64,000 nt of DNA from Nonomuraea polychroma (lineage in GTDB: Bacteria; Actinomycetota; Actinomycetes; Streptosporangiales; Streptosporangiaceae): NCBI RefSeq assembly GCF_004011505.1, contig NZ_SAUN01000001.1:8955501-9019500 (forward strand). The letters are read 5' to 3'. The translations under genes were made by a program, and so were the position numbers. The notes under the pieces are model-generated. The model saw nothing but the letters and a program-made list of their open reading frames with translations, was not told the origin of the DNA and ran no database searches. Positions 57,388 to 64,000 of this stretch are shown here, in pieces. Within the stretch, counting starts at the first letter, position 1. Every line of letters starts with the position of its first letter.

Positions 57388-60335
57388 GGGAAGAGCCGCC
57401 CGTACTCGGCGAGCGCGACGGCCACGTCGACCTGCGCCCAGAACCGGTGGTAGTTGAAGCTGGGAACCGGGCCGGTGCCCTTCAGGTAGGCGTCGACCTC
57501 CGCCCAGTCGGGGTCGTTCTTGTAGAAGGACCTGATCGAGATGAACGTGGAGTTGGAGTCGATGGTGTCGCCGTTCGGCATCTTGCCGGTCCAGCCCGGC
57601 GGCACGTAGACCGGGTCGTCGATGCGGTTGTAGTCGGCCTTGGTCTCCGGCACCGACACGCCCTTGGCGTCGCGGTTCTTCCAGACGCCGTCGAGCAGCG
57701 CCTTGGCCGTGTCTCTGGCCTGGGTGTGGTTGGCCCGGGCCGCGTAGTACATCAGCACCTTGGCGTAGGAGCCGGCGACGCCCACGTCCTGCGTGTGGTC
57801 CACGACGGTCACGCGCAGGTCCGGGTTGGCCGGCGGCATGCCGGTGGTGGCGTTGAAGTCACCGGCGGGCTGGCCGGTCCACCGCAGCGTGGAGGGCATC
57901 CGGTAGCTGCCGTCCGCGTTGATCGTGGTGTTGGCCAGCGCCCAGGTCACCCACTTGTCGAGGATGGCCTTGGCATCGGCGTTGCCGGTGACGTTGTAGA
58001 GCTCGGCCACCCGCTCCATCGTCCACGCCTGGAAGCCGAACCACTGGTTCGACGGCGGGTCGTGGTAGACCGGCTGCCAGTCGTAGGCCATGCCGTGGAA
58101 CTTCGGCAGGTTGCTCGGCGGCGCGCTGTAGTTGCCGTTCCAGCTGTTGGTCGCACCGCCCGCGATGGCGCCGTCGGCGGACTGCAGCCACTTGTAGAAC
58201 TGCAGCTGGCGGGTGAGGCTGGTGCTCCAGTCGGAAGCGCCGGTCTGGCTCTTGGGCTTGAGCTCGGTCACGTTCGACAGGGCCCAGGCCGCGAACGGGT
58301 TCTGGTAACCGGAGTGGTTGTGGCTGGAGCCGATGCGCCAGGCCCATCCGGCGCTGGAGTCGGTCGCGCCACCCCAGGCGTAGTACCAGTTCAGCAGGTA
58401 GGCGGCGGAGTCCTTGCCGGTGCCGACCGGGCACGAGGGGCTCGTGCAACCAGGCTTCTTGAAGTACTTGTCGTACATCGCGTAGCGCAGGTAGTCGCCC
58501 ATCTTGGCGGCCTTGGCCACGGTCGCGGAGATGTCGCCGGCCTTGTTCTGCGCCTTGGCCCAGGTCAGCGCCCAGTACGCCACCTGCACGGCACGCGCGT
58601 CGGCGTCAGGGGCGTTGGTGTACTTCCACTGCTTGGCGTAGGAGCCGTCCTTGATGAACAGGTCCAGGTAGCCGTTGGTGCCGCCGTGCTTGAAGGTGTC
58701 GCAGGACGGCTGCGGGATCGTCTCGAAGACCGACTCCTCCGGGCCGCGCTGGTAGGTGTTGATGTAGGCAGGCTTGGTCGTGCCGTCGCCGCAGCGGCCG
58801 AAGCCATAGGTGTTGTCGACGTCCAGCAGCCAGTGCATGCCGTAGATGTCGCGGGTGTTGTACGCGCTCTGCAGCTCGTTCGCCAGCGGGTCCACGCCGA
58901 CCGGGACGCCGGAGTCGATCGGCGAGGGGTAGTTGCTGATCGCGTTGTGCTCGGCCGCGTACGTGGCCGGCTTCGACGGGTTGTAGAAGGAGTTCGTCGG
59001 CTGGTCCGCGGTGGCCGGGATGATGTACTTCTCCATCGAGGCCCACGCGTTGTTGAACTTCGACCAGTCGCCGGTGACCTGCCCGTACGTCGCCTCCAGC
59101 CACAGGTAGTAGCTGTAGGCCTCGGACGTGGTCTCGTGCCCGTGGTCCGGCGCCTCGACCATGAAGGTCTCGACCGAGTGGTAGGGCACGCCCTCGGGCG
59201 AGAAGTAGCCGTTGGCCGGGTCGTGGAGGTCGTTGTAGAGCTCGACGAACCGCTTGACGTACTCGTTGTCGCCGCCGAGGTCGTTGTCGGCCTCGCTGGC
59301 GGTGACGTCGACGGGGTCGTAGCCGGTGGCGCTGACCCTGATCACGGCCGAGCCGCTGGTCGTGTCGCTGTCGTTGGCCGCGCTCAGCTGGAATTCCTGC
59401 GCGGTGTTCCAGTTGGCCGGTGTGAACGTCTTGGTGGCAGGGGGGACGACGGTGATGTCGGCGTCACCGCTGGCCCGCGCGGCCGAGACGGTCACGTTCG
59501 ACGTGGGCGCCTGCGAGAGCTTCACCGTGAAGCCCGCCTGCCCCTCCTCCGGCACGGAGAGCGTCGTCGGGCTCACCACGAGCGCGGGTCCCGTGTCCGG
59601 GGCGACCGTGATGCCGACCGGATCGGAGGTCTTGGTCGCGCCCCCGTTGTCGGTGGCCTTCGCGGTGATCGAGTAGCTGCCGGCCGCGACGTTCTGCCAG
59701 CTGTAGCTGTACGGCGCCGAGGTGTCGGTGCCCAGCAGCGTGGAGCCCTGGTAGAAGTCGACCTTGGAGATCGTGCCGTCGGGGTCGGACGCGTTGGCGG
59801 CGATCGGCACGGTGGCCGGCGCCGTGAACCTCTGTCCGGCGGTCGGGGAGGTCAGCGACACGTTGGGCGCGACGTTGTTGCCGGTGCCGCCGCAGGTGAC
59901 GCCGTTGACGCTGAACGACTCCGGACTGGGGTTGCTGCCCGTCCAGGTGCCGTTGAAGCCCATCGTCGTCGAGGCCCCGGTGCCGAGACTCCCGTTCCAC
60001 GGCATGTTGGTGCCGGTCATGCGGGTGCCGGACTGCGTCCAGTTCGCACCCCAGCCGCTCGGGGTGTACTTCTGGCCGGTGGTCGGGAAGTCGAAGGCCA
60101 GTGACCATGAGGTGATGGGGTCGCCGGTGTTCTTCAACGTGATGTTCGCGGTGAAGCCGCCCTGGCCTGGGCTGCTCGTCCACTGGTTGGCGGCGTACGT
60201 CACGTCGCACGACACGGCGGCCTGGGCGGGAGAGGCCGCCACTGCCGTGGTCGCGCCCGCGACGAGGACGAGGGTCGTGGCCACGGCGAGCCGTCTCGTC
60301 ACGCGCGATAAGAACAAGGGAGGTCTGTACTTCAC
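57384..60335 (-). CDS. Secreted GH48 reducing-end cellobiohydrolase with N-terminal CBM2
   Basis: 983 residues from a GTG preceded by GGAG. The signal peptide is about 1-39. CBM2 (about 40-143), an Ig-like domain (about 150-240) and a Calx-beta-like domain (about 245-340) precede the GH48 catalytic domain (about 345-983). The catalytic domain has KRFVELYNDLHDPANGYFS, ETTSEAYSYYLWLEA (acid Glu) and long aromatic-lined loops. GH48 enzymes run along cellulose from reducing ends. It is first in the GH48-GH9-GH5 operon, with a CebR-type box 24 nt upstream. Its CBM2 is almost the same as that of the divergent GH6 gene. Confidence 0.94.
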   Translation of the reverse strand: MKYRPPLFLSRVTRRLAVATTLVLVAGATTAVAASPAQAAVSCDVTYAANQWTSSPGQGGFTANITLKNTGDPITSWSLAFDFPTTGQKYTPSGWGANWTQSGTRMTGTNMPWNGSLGTGASTTMGFNGTWTGSNPSPESFSVNGVTCGGTGNNVAPNVSLTSPTAGQRFTAPATVPIAANASDPDGTISKVDFYQGSTLLGTDTSAPYSYSWQNVAAGSYSITAKATDNGGATKTSDPVGITVAPDTGPALVVSPTTLSVPEEGQAGFTVKLSQAPTSNVTVSAARASGDADITVVPPATKTFTPANWNTAQEFQLSAANDSDTTSGSAVIRVSATGYDPVDVTASEADNDLGGDNEYVKRFVELYNDLHDPANGYFSPEGVPYHSVETFMVEAPDHGHETTSEAYSYYLWLEATYGQVTGDWSKFNNAWASMEKYIIPATADQPTNSFYNPSKPATYAAEHNAISNYPSPIDSGVPVGVDPLANELQSAYNTRDIYGMHWLLDVDNTYGFGRCGDGTTKPAYINTYQRGPEESVFETIPQPSCDTFKHGGTNGYLDLFIKDGSYAKQWKYTNAPDADARAVQVAYWALTWAKAQNKAGDISATVAKAAKMGDYLRYAMYDKYFKKPGCTSPSCPVGTGKDSAAYLLNWYYAWGGATDSSAGWAWRIGSSHNHSGYQNPFAAWALSNVTELKPKSQTGASDWSTSLTRQLQFYKWLQSADGAIAGGATNSWNGNYSAPPSNLPKFHGMAYDWQPVYHDPPSNQWFGFQAWTMERVAELYNVTGNADAKAILDKWVTWALANTTINADGSYRMPSTLRWTGQPAGDFNATTGMPPANPDLRVTVVDHTQDVGVAGSYAKVLMYYAARANHTQARDTAKALLDGVWKNRDAKGVSVPETKADYNRIDDPVYVPPGWTGKMPNGDTIDSNSTFISIRSFYKNDPDWAEVDAYLKGTGPVPSFNYHRFWAQVDVAVALAEYGRLFP
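60049..60107. repeat. Inverted-repeat arm A in the GH48 CBM2
   Basis: 59 bp identical, in inverted orientation, to 60819-60877 in the GH6 gene. Both lie within the CBM2 coding part, and similarity extends on either side. Confidence 0.9.
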
Positions 60336-60359
60336 GGGATCTCCATGGGAGTAGGGGTG

Positions 60360-60373
60360 TGGGAGCGCTCCCA
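60360..60373. promoter_or_regulatory. CebR/CelR-type operator box (GH48)
   Basis: TGGGAGCGCTCCCA, 24 nt before the GH48 GTG start. It controls the three-gene operon. Confidence 0.9.
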
Positions 60374-60459
60374 AAAGGGATTGTGGGTGCCGTCCGGCGT
60401 ATGTCAACGGAATGGCGCCGCGGTAACCCCCGTGTTTCCTCTCACCAGGCTGCCGGTAA

Positions 60460-60470
60460 TGAAAGTTTCA
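60460..60470. promoter_or_regulatory. TGAAAGTTTCA palindrome (GH48/GH6)
   Basis: Located midway between the two CebR-type boxes of the divergent GH48 and GH6 genes; the same sequence occurs at 51366-51376. Confidence 0.5.
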
Positions 60471-60561
60471 TCGACATTCCGGGGCATTCAACGAGCATGC
60501 GGGGCGGAGGACACCTCCGCGAAAGGCCGCCTCTGTACAGCGCTTCACACTCGGCTCACCA

Positions 60562-60575
60562 TGGGAGCGCTCCCA
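60562..60575. promoter_or_regulatory. CebR/CelR-type operator box (GH6)
   Basis: TGGGAGCGCTCCCA, 30 nt before the GH6 GTG start. Confidence 0.9.
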
Positions 60576-60605
60576 GCCAACTAGCAGCACTGGAGATGAT
60601 CGCTC

Positions 60606-62954
60606 GTGAGACTCCAACGCGGCCTTCGGAAATGGGCCGTGACCATGACCGCCGCGAGTGTCGCGGCCTTAGGACTCGTCGTCGGCCAGAGCACGGCCGC
60701 GAACGCCGCGCCCGCATGCGACGTGACCTATTCTGCCAACTCGTGGACGAGCAGCCCGGGTCAGGGCGGTTTCACCGCGAACATCACGCTGAAGAACACC
60801 GGTGACCCGATCTCGTCGTGGTCACTGGCCTTCGACTTCCCGACCACCGGCCAGAAGTACACCCCGAGCGGCTGGGGCGCGAACTGGACACAGTCCGGCA
60901 CTCGCATGACCGGCACCAACATGCCCTACAACGGCAGCCTCGCCACCGGGGCCTCCGTGTCCGTCGGCTTCAACGGCACCTGGACGGGCACCAACCCGAA
61001 CCCGGAGTCGTTCAGCGTCAGCGGCGTCGCCTGCGGCGGCACCCAGACGACCCCGTCGGTGGTGTTGTCGGCCAGCTCGGTCGCGGTCAACGAGGGCGGC
61101 ACGGCGACCTTCACCGCCAGGCTCTCCTCGGCCCCGGCTTCGAACGTGACCGTCACCACCGCGCGGACCAGCGGTGACACGGACCTGACCGTCAGCTCCG
61201 GCGGGTCGCTGACCTTCTCGCCGACCACCTGGAACACCCCGCAGACGGTCACCCTGGCCGCCGCGCAGGACTCCGACACCACGGCGGGCACGGCGGCCTT
61301 CAGCGTCGGCGGCAACGGCGTCACCGGCGCCACGGTCAACGCCACCGAGGTGGATGACGACGCCGTCCAGGAGCAGTCGATCATCGTGACGCCGACCGCG
61401 GTGACCGTGCCCGAGGGCTCCACCGCCACGTACACGGTGAAGCTGGCCACCCAGCCCTCCGCGGACGTGATCGTCACCTCGACGGCCGGCACCGGTGACA
61501 CCAACATCACCGTCTCCTCCGGCGCGAGCCTGACGTTCACCTCGGGCAACTGGAACACGGCGCAGACGGTCACCCTGGCCGCCGCGCAGGACAGCGACAA
61601 CACCAACGGCAGCCGGCCCATCTCGGTCGCCTCCACGGGGCTGACCGCGCGGACCGTCACCGCCACCGAGGCCGACGACGACGGCGTGACCAACCCGACC
61701 CACGTCGAGAACCCGTACGCCGGCGCCACCGGTTACGTGAACCCCAACTGGTCCGCCAAGGCGGCCGCGGAGCCGGGCGGCTCCGCCGTGGCCAACACCT
61801 CCACCGCCGTGTGGATGGACCGCATCGCCGCCATCGCCGGCTCCGAGTCGGCCATGGGCCTGCGTGCCCACCTGGACGAGGCGGTCAGGCAGGACGCCGC
61901 CAACGGCGCCGCGCCGCTGACGATCCAGGTCGTCGTCTACAACCTGCCCAACCGCGACTGCTCGGCGCTGGCCTCCAGCGGTGAGCTGCTCATCGCCCAG
62001 AACGGCTTCAACCGCTACAAGACCGAGTACATCGACCCGATCGCGGCCATCCTCCGCGACTCCAAGTACGCCAACCTGCGTATCGTCGCGATCATCGAGC
62101 CCGACTCGCTGCCGAACCTGGTCACCAACATCAACGCCTTCGAGAAGTGCCGCGAGGCCAACGGCCCCGGCGGCTACGTCGACGGCGTCAGGTACGCCCT
62201 GAACCAGCTCGAGCCCATCACCAACGTCTACTCCTACATCGACGCCGCCCACCACGCGTGGCTCGGCTGGGACTCGAACTTCCAGCCCGCCGTCGACCTC
62301 TTCTACAACACCGTCTCCGGCACCACCGCCGGAGTGGACAGCGTGGACGGCTTCATCGTCAACACCGCCAACTACTCCATCACCACCGAGCCGCACTTCA
62401 CCATCAACACCCAGGTGGGCAATCAGTCGGTCCGGGCGTCCAACTGGGTGGACTGGAACTACTACATCGACGAGCAGACCTTCGCGACGGAGCTGCGTAA
62501 CCGGCTGATCGCCAAGGGCTTCCGCTCCGGACTCGGCATGCTGATCGACACCTCGCGCAACGGCTGGGGCGGCAGCGCCCGCCCGACCGCGCCGAGCACC
62601 TCGACGGAGCTCAACCCGTTCGTCGACCAGTCGCGCGCCGACCGCCGCATCCACGCCGGCAACTGGTGCAACCAGAAGGGCGCGGGCATGGGCGCACGGC
62701 CCACCGCCAGCCCCGCGGCCGGCTTCGACGCCTACGTCTGGATCAAGCCTCCGGGCGAGTCCGACGGCGCCAGCAAGGACATCCCGAACAACGAGGGCAA
62801 GAAGTTCGACCGGATGTGCGACCCGACCTACACCGGCAACAACCTCAACAAGTTCAACATGTCGGGTGCACTGCCCGACGCGCCGCTGTCGGGACAGTGG
62901 TTCTCCGCGCAGTTCCGCGAGCTGCTGGCGAACGCCTACCCGCCGATCAACTGA
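60606..62954 (+). CDS. Secreted GH6 non-reducing-end cellobiohydrolase with N-terminal CBM2
   Basis: 782 residues from a GTG. The signal peptide is about 1-35. CBM2 (about 36-140) and two Calx-beta-like domains (about 143-245 and 250-355) precede the GH6 catalytic domain (about 365-782). The catalytic domain has VVYNLPNRDCSALASSGE (conserved Asp), IIEPDSLPNLVTN (catalytic Asp) and DAYVWIKPPGESDG. The layout and long loops suggest a Cel6B-like exo-acting enzyme moving from non-reducing ends, complementary to the divergent GH48. Expression should follow the CebR-type box at 60562. Confidence 0.94.
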   Translation: MRLQRGLRKWAVTMTAASVAALGLVVGQSTAANAAPACDVTYSANSWTSSPGQGGFTANITLKNTGDPISSWSLAFDFPTTGQKYTPSGWGANWTQSGTRMTGTNMPYNGSLATGASVSVGFNGTWTGTNPNPESFSVSGVACGGTQTTPSVVLSASSVAVNEGGTATFTARLSSAPASNVTVTTARTSGDTDLTVSSGGSLTFSPTTWNTPQTVTLAAAQDSDTTAGTAAFSVGGNGVTGATVNATEVDDDAVQEQSIIVTPTAVTVPEGSTATYTVKLATQPSADVIVTSTAGTGDTNITVSSGASLTFTSGNWNTAQTVTLAAAQDSDNTNGSRPISVASTGLTARTVTATEADDDGVTNPTHVENPYAGATGYVNPNWSAKAAAEPGGSAVANTSTAVWMDRIAAIAGSESAMGLRAHLDEAVRQDAANGAAPLTIQVVVYNLPNRDCSALASSGELLIAQNGFNRYKTEYIDPIAAILRDSKYANLRIVAIIEPDSLPNLVTNINAFEKCREANGPGGYVDGVRYALNQLEPITNVYSYIDAAHHAWLGWDSNFQPAVDLFYNTVSGTTAGVDSVDGFIVNTANYSITTEPHFTINTQVGNQSVRASNWVDWNYYIDEQTFATELRNRLIAKGFRSGLGMLIDTSRNGWGGSARPTAPSTSTELNPFVDQSRADRRIHAGNWCNQKGAGMGARPTASPAAGFDAYVWIKPPGESDGASKDIPNNEGKKFDRMCDPTYTGNNLNKFNMSGALPDAPLSGQWFSAQFRELLANAYPPIN
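60819..60877. repeat. Inverted-repeat arm B in the GH6 CBM2
   Basis: 59 bp identical to the reverse complement of 60049-60107; the arms are separated by about 710 bp that include both promoters. Confidence 0.9.
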
Positions 62955-62958
62955 GGAC

Positions 62959-63000
62959 CTGGCCGGGCTGAGGAGCATCGAGCTCGCTCAGCCCGGCCAG
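62959..63000 (+). terminator. Terminator after GH6
   Basis: A perfect 14-bp stem (CTGGCCGGGCTGAG / CTCAGCCCGGCCAG) immediately after the GH6 stop. Confidence 0.85.
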
Positions 63001-63008
63001 AGGGGCCT

Positions 63009-63056
63009 GCCTGACCCAGGTCCCTCGGAGGGACCCGCCTGACCCGGGTCCCTCGG
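63009..63056. repeat. Short direct repeat between two terminators
   Basis: A 20-bp sequence GCCTGACCC(A/G)GGTCCCTCGG occurs at 63009-63028 and 63037-63056 with one difference. No function is evident. Confidence 0.8.
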
Positions 63057-63066
63057 CTTTCGAAAA

Positions 63067-63091
63067 GGGCCGGGTCGCATCGACCCGGCCC
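63067..63091. terminator. Bidirectional terminator
   Basis: An 11-bp stem (GGGCCGGGTCG / CGACCCGGCCC) with a 3-nt loop and T-rich flanks on both strands, serving GH6 readthrough and the convergent folP-DUF1992 operon. Confidence 0.8.
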
Positions 63092-63104
63092 CTTTCTCGT
63101 TCAT

Positions 63105-63192
63105 CGTGCCCGCCACCACTCCGACACGATCCACTCGACGTCTGTGTCTATGGTCGTGCCCGCCGCCACTCCGACACGATCTGCTCGACGTC
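63105..63192. repeat. Tandem duplication of the DUF1992 gene 3' end
   Basis: A 38-bp segment at 63155-63192 (the end of the DUF1992 gene) recurs at 63105-63142 with three substitutions, a 50-bp period. The second copy lies after the stop codon and still resembles the C-terminal codons (WIVSEWWRAR). Confidence 0.85.
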
Positions 63193-63549
63193 GAAGGGCA
63201 TCAGGTTGAGCGGGGGACCGGACACCCCCGTCCTGATCGCCTCGCGGATCTTGCGGTTGATGTCCTCGACGATCTGCCGCGCCTCGGTCTCCGATCGGGC
63301 CCCGCGCGCCTGGGCCAGCGCCTCCTCCGCCTCCTTGCGCAACGCCAGCGTCGGTGGCAGCGGCATCGTGAGCCCTTCGCTCTCCACCTTCTGCTTGATC
63401 CACCACATGTCGTCGTGTGGCCGGTCCAGCCCTGGCAGGGGCTTGCCCGTGCCGGGCAGATCGTCGAACTCCCCACGCTCCATCGCCTCGCGGATCTGCC
63501 GATCGACCCAGCTCTCGAACGGCATGCCGGGCGGCTTGCGCTCTGTCAC
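63148..63549 (-). CDS. DUF1992 (DnaJC28-like conserved domain) protein
   Basis: 133 residues. The family core covers about 8-75: FESWVDRQIREAMERGEFDDLPGTGKPLPG and MWWIKQKVESEGL. A helical tail (about 80-130) follows. Members are small cytoplasmic proteins of unknown role found across bacteria and as part of eukaryotic DNAJC28. It lies 16 nt after folP on the same strand, so it is probably co-transcribed. Confidence 0.88.
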   Translation of the reverse strand: MTERKPPGMPFESWVDRQIREAMERGEFDDLPGTGKPLPGLDRPHDDMWWIKQKVESEGLTMPLPPTLALRKEAEEALAQARGARSETEARQIVEDINRKIREAIRTGVSGPPLNLMPFDVEQIVSEWRRARP

Positions 63550-63565
63550 ATCAGCTCCCGTCTCG

Positions 63566-64000
63566 TCAGGCCAGGTTGTGACCTGGTGCGAGTGGGCCGC
63601 GCCAGCCGAGCACGGCCTCGGTCATGCGTACGGAGTCCACGGCCGCGGCCACGTCGTGCACCCGGAGGATGCGGGCGCCCTTGACGATGGAGAGCACGTT
63701 GACGGCGATCGTGCCTTCCTTCCGCTGCCCCTGGGGACGGTCGAGCGTCTCCCCGATGAAGTCCTTGTTGGACAGCGCCACCAGCGTCGGGTATCCGATC
63801 GAGGTGATCTCCTCGAGCCGGCGCGTCAGCTCAAGGGAGTGAAAGGTGTTCTTGTTGAGATCGTGCCCGGGATCGATGATGATCTTTTCCGGGGCGATGC
63901 CCGCCTTCAGCGCGAACGCCACCCGCTCGCGCAGGAAGTCCGCGACCTCCGAGACGACGTCGGCGTAGCTCGGCCGGAAGACCCGCCGCCCTGGACCGCC
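63566..64000 (-). CDS. folP: Dihydropteroate synthase-like protein, C-terminal part
   Basis: The last 144 residues of a TIM-barrel pterin-binding enzyme; the 5' end lies beyond the window. Visible parts are ADVVSEVADFLRERVAFALKAG, then the conserved IIIDPGHDLNKNTFHSLELTRRL, LVALSNKDFIG and the C-terminal RVHDVAAAVDSVRMTEAVLG. DHPS joins p-aminobenzoate to dihydropterin diphosphate in folate synthesis. Actinobacteria often carry a second non-DHPS FolP2-type paralogue. With the N-terminus missing the two cannot be told apart, although the SNKDFIGETL segment in place of a plain SRK motif hints at FolP2. Confidence 0.85.
   Translation of the reverse strand, partial: GGPGRRVFRPSYADVVSEVADFLRERVAFALKAGIAPEKIIIDPGHDLNKNTFHSLELTRRLEEITSIGYPTLVALSNKDFIGETLDRPQGQRKEGTIAVNVLSIVKGARILRVHDVAAAVDSVRMTEAVLGWRGPLAPGHNLA

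Noticed and set aside
57447..60104. Long open frame (885 codons) on the plus strand opposite GH48
   Set aside because: It is a high-GC shadow of the GH48 gene: composition is Val/Arg/Gly/Leu-rich with no domain, while the minus strand gives clear CBM2, Ig-like and GH48 domains, a signal peptide and a Shine-Dalgarno.
63009..63056. Possible att-site-like direct repeat
   Set aside because: Only 20 bp with one mismatch, 28 bp apart between two terminators, with no integrase or tRNA nearby.
1..64000. tRNA, rRNA, insertion sequences and CRISPR arrays
   Set aside because: None was recognised by reading; no transposase or integrase motifs occur in any credible frame. A covariance-model scan would settle small RNAs.

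Overview
The window is high-GC (about 70 %) DNA from an actinomycete. Support comes from GTG and TTG starts, many leaderless promoters (TTGACC, 17-18 nt, TANNNT, then about 7 nt to the start codon), a DUF5753/DUF397-type regulator remnant, an AfsR-type regulator, a class F-type sortase, a Hanks-type kinase, NIS siderophore synthetases and a large secreted cellulase set. A Streptosporangiaceae relative such as Nonomuraea is a reasonable guess, but it is inference.

Left part (1-23 kb): a decayed amino-acid permease; a small secreted protein; an AfsR/SARP-type regulator; a secreted GH9 cellulase with a CebR/CelR-type box; a PadR regulator with a membrane partner; an operon of two paralogous lipoproteins and a MacB-like ABC exporter (adaptor, ATPase, permease) whose promoter carries the same 13-bp palindrome as the padR promoter; a PLP decarboxylase behind a leaderless 14-codon uORF; a copper monooxygenase-like lipoprotein; an orphan histidine kinase; and a divergent pair of cell-wall hydrolases (GHL10 and an amidase) ending in the same golvesin-like module.

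Middle (22-45 kb): a signal-less periplasmic-binding-like protein, PhzF, a broken XRE-family regulator, a Tat-exported beta-helix hydrolase with an alginate-lyase-like protein, a TetR-SDR operon, GT9 and HldE heptose genes, two divergent IucA/IucC synthetases (one with an in-frame 27-bp tandem repeat), a sialidase, a sortase with an Asp-rich repeat surface protein, a disulfide reductase, STAS and MarR proteins, and an unrecognised glycosyltransferase-like pair.

Right part (45-64 kb): a class A PBP, then a cellulose-degradation island. A CebR/CelR-like LacI regulator is coupled to a Ser/Thr kinase. GH12 diverges from an AA10 LPMO, which is coupled to a small His-rich membrane protein. A GH48-GH9-GH5 operon diverges from GH6. 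Five identical 14-bp boxes (TGGGAGCGCTCCCA) precede the 4.5-kb GH9 gene, the regulator, GH12/LPMO, GH48 and GH6. A second palindrome, TGAAA(G/C)TTTCA, lies beside the boxes at the three hydrolase promoter regions. Together these predict one inducible system covering reducing-end (GH48) and non-reducing-end (GH6) exo-attack, processive and endo-attack (GH9, GH9, GH12), mannan removal (GH5_8-like) and oxidative cleavage. No cellobiose ABC transporter or beta-glucosidase is present. The window ends in a DUF1992 gene and a partial folP.
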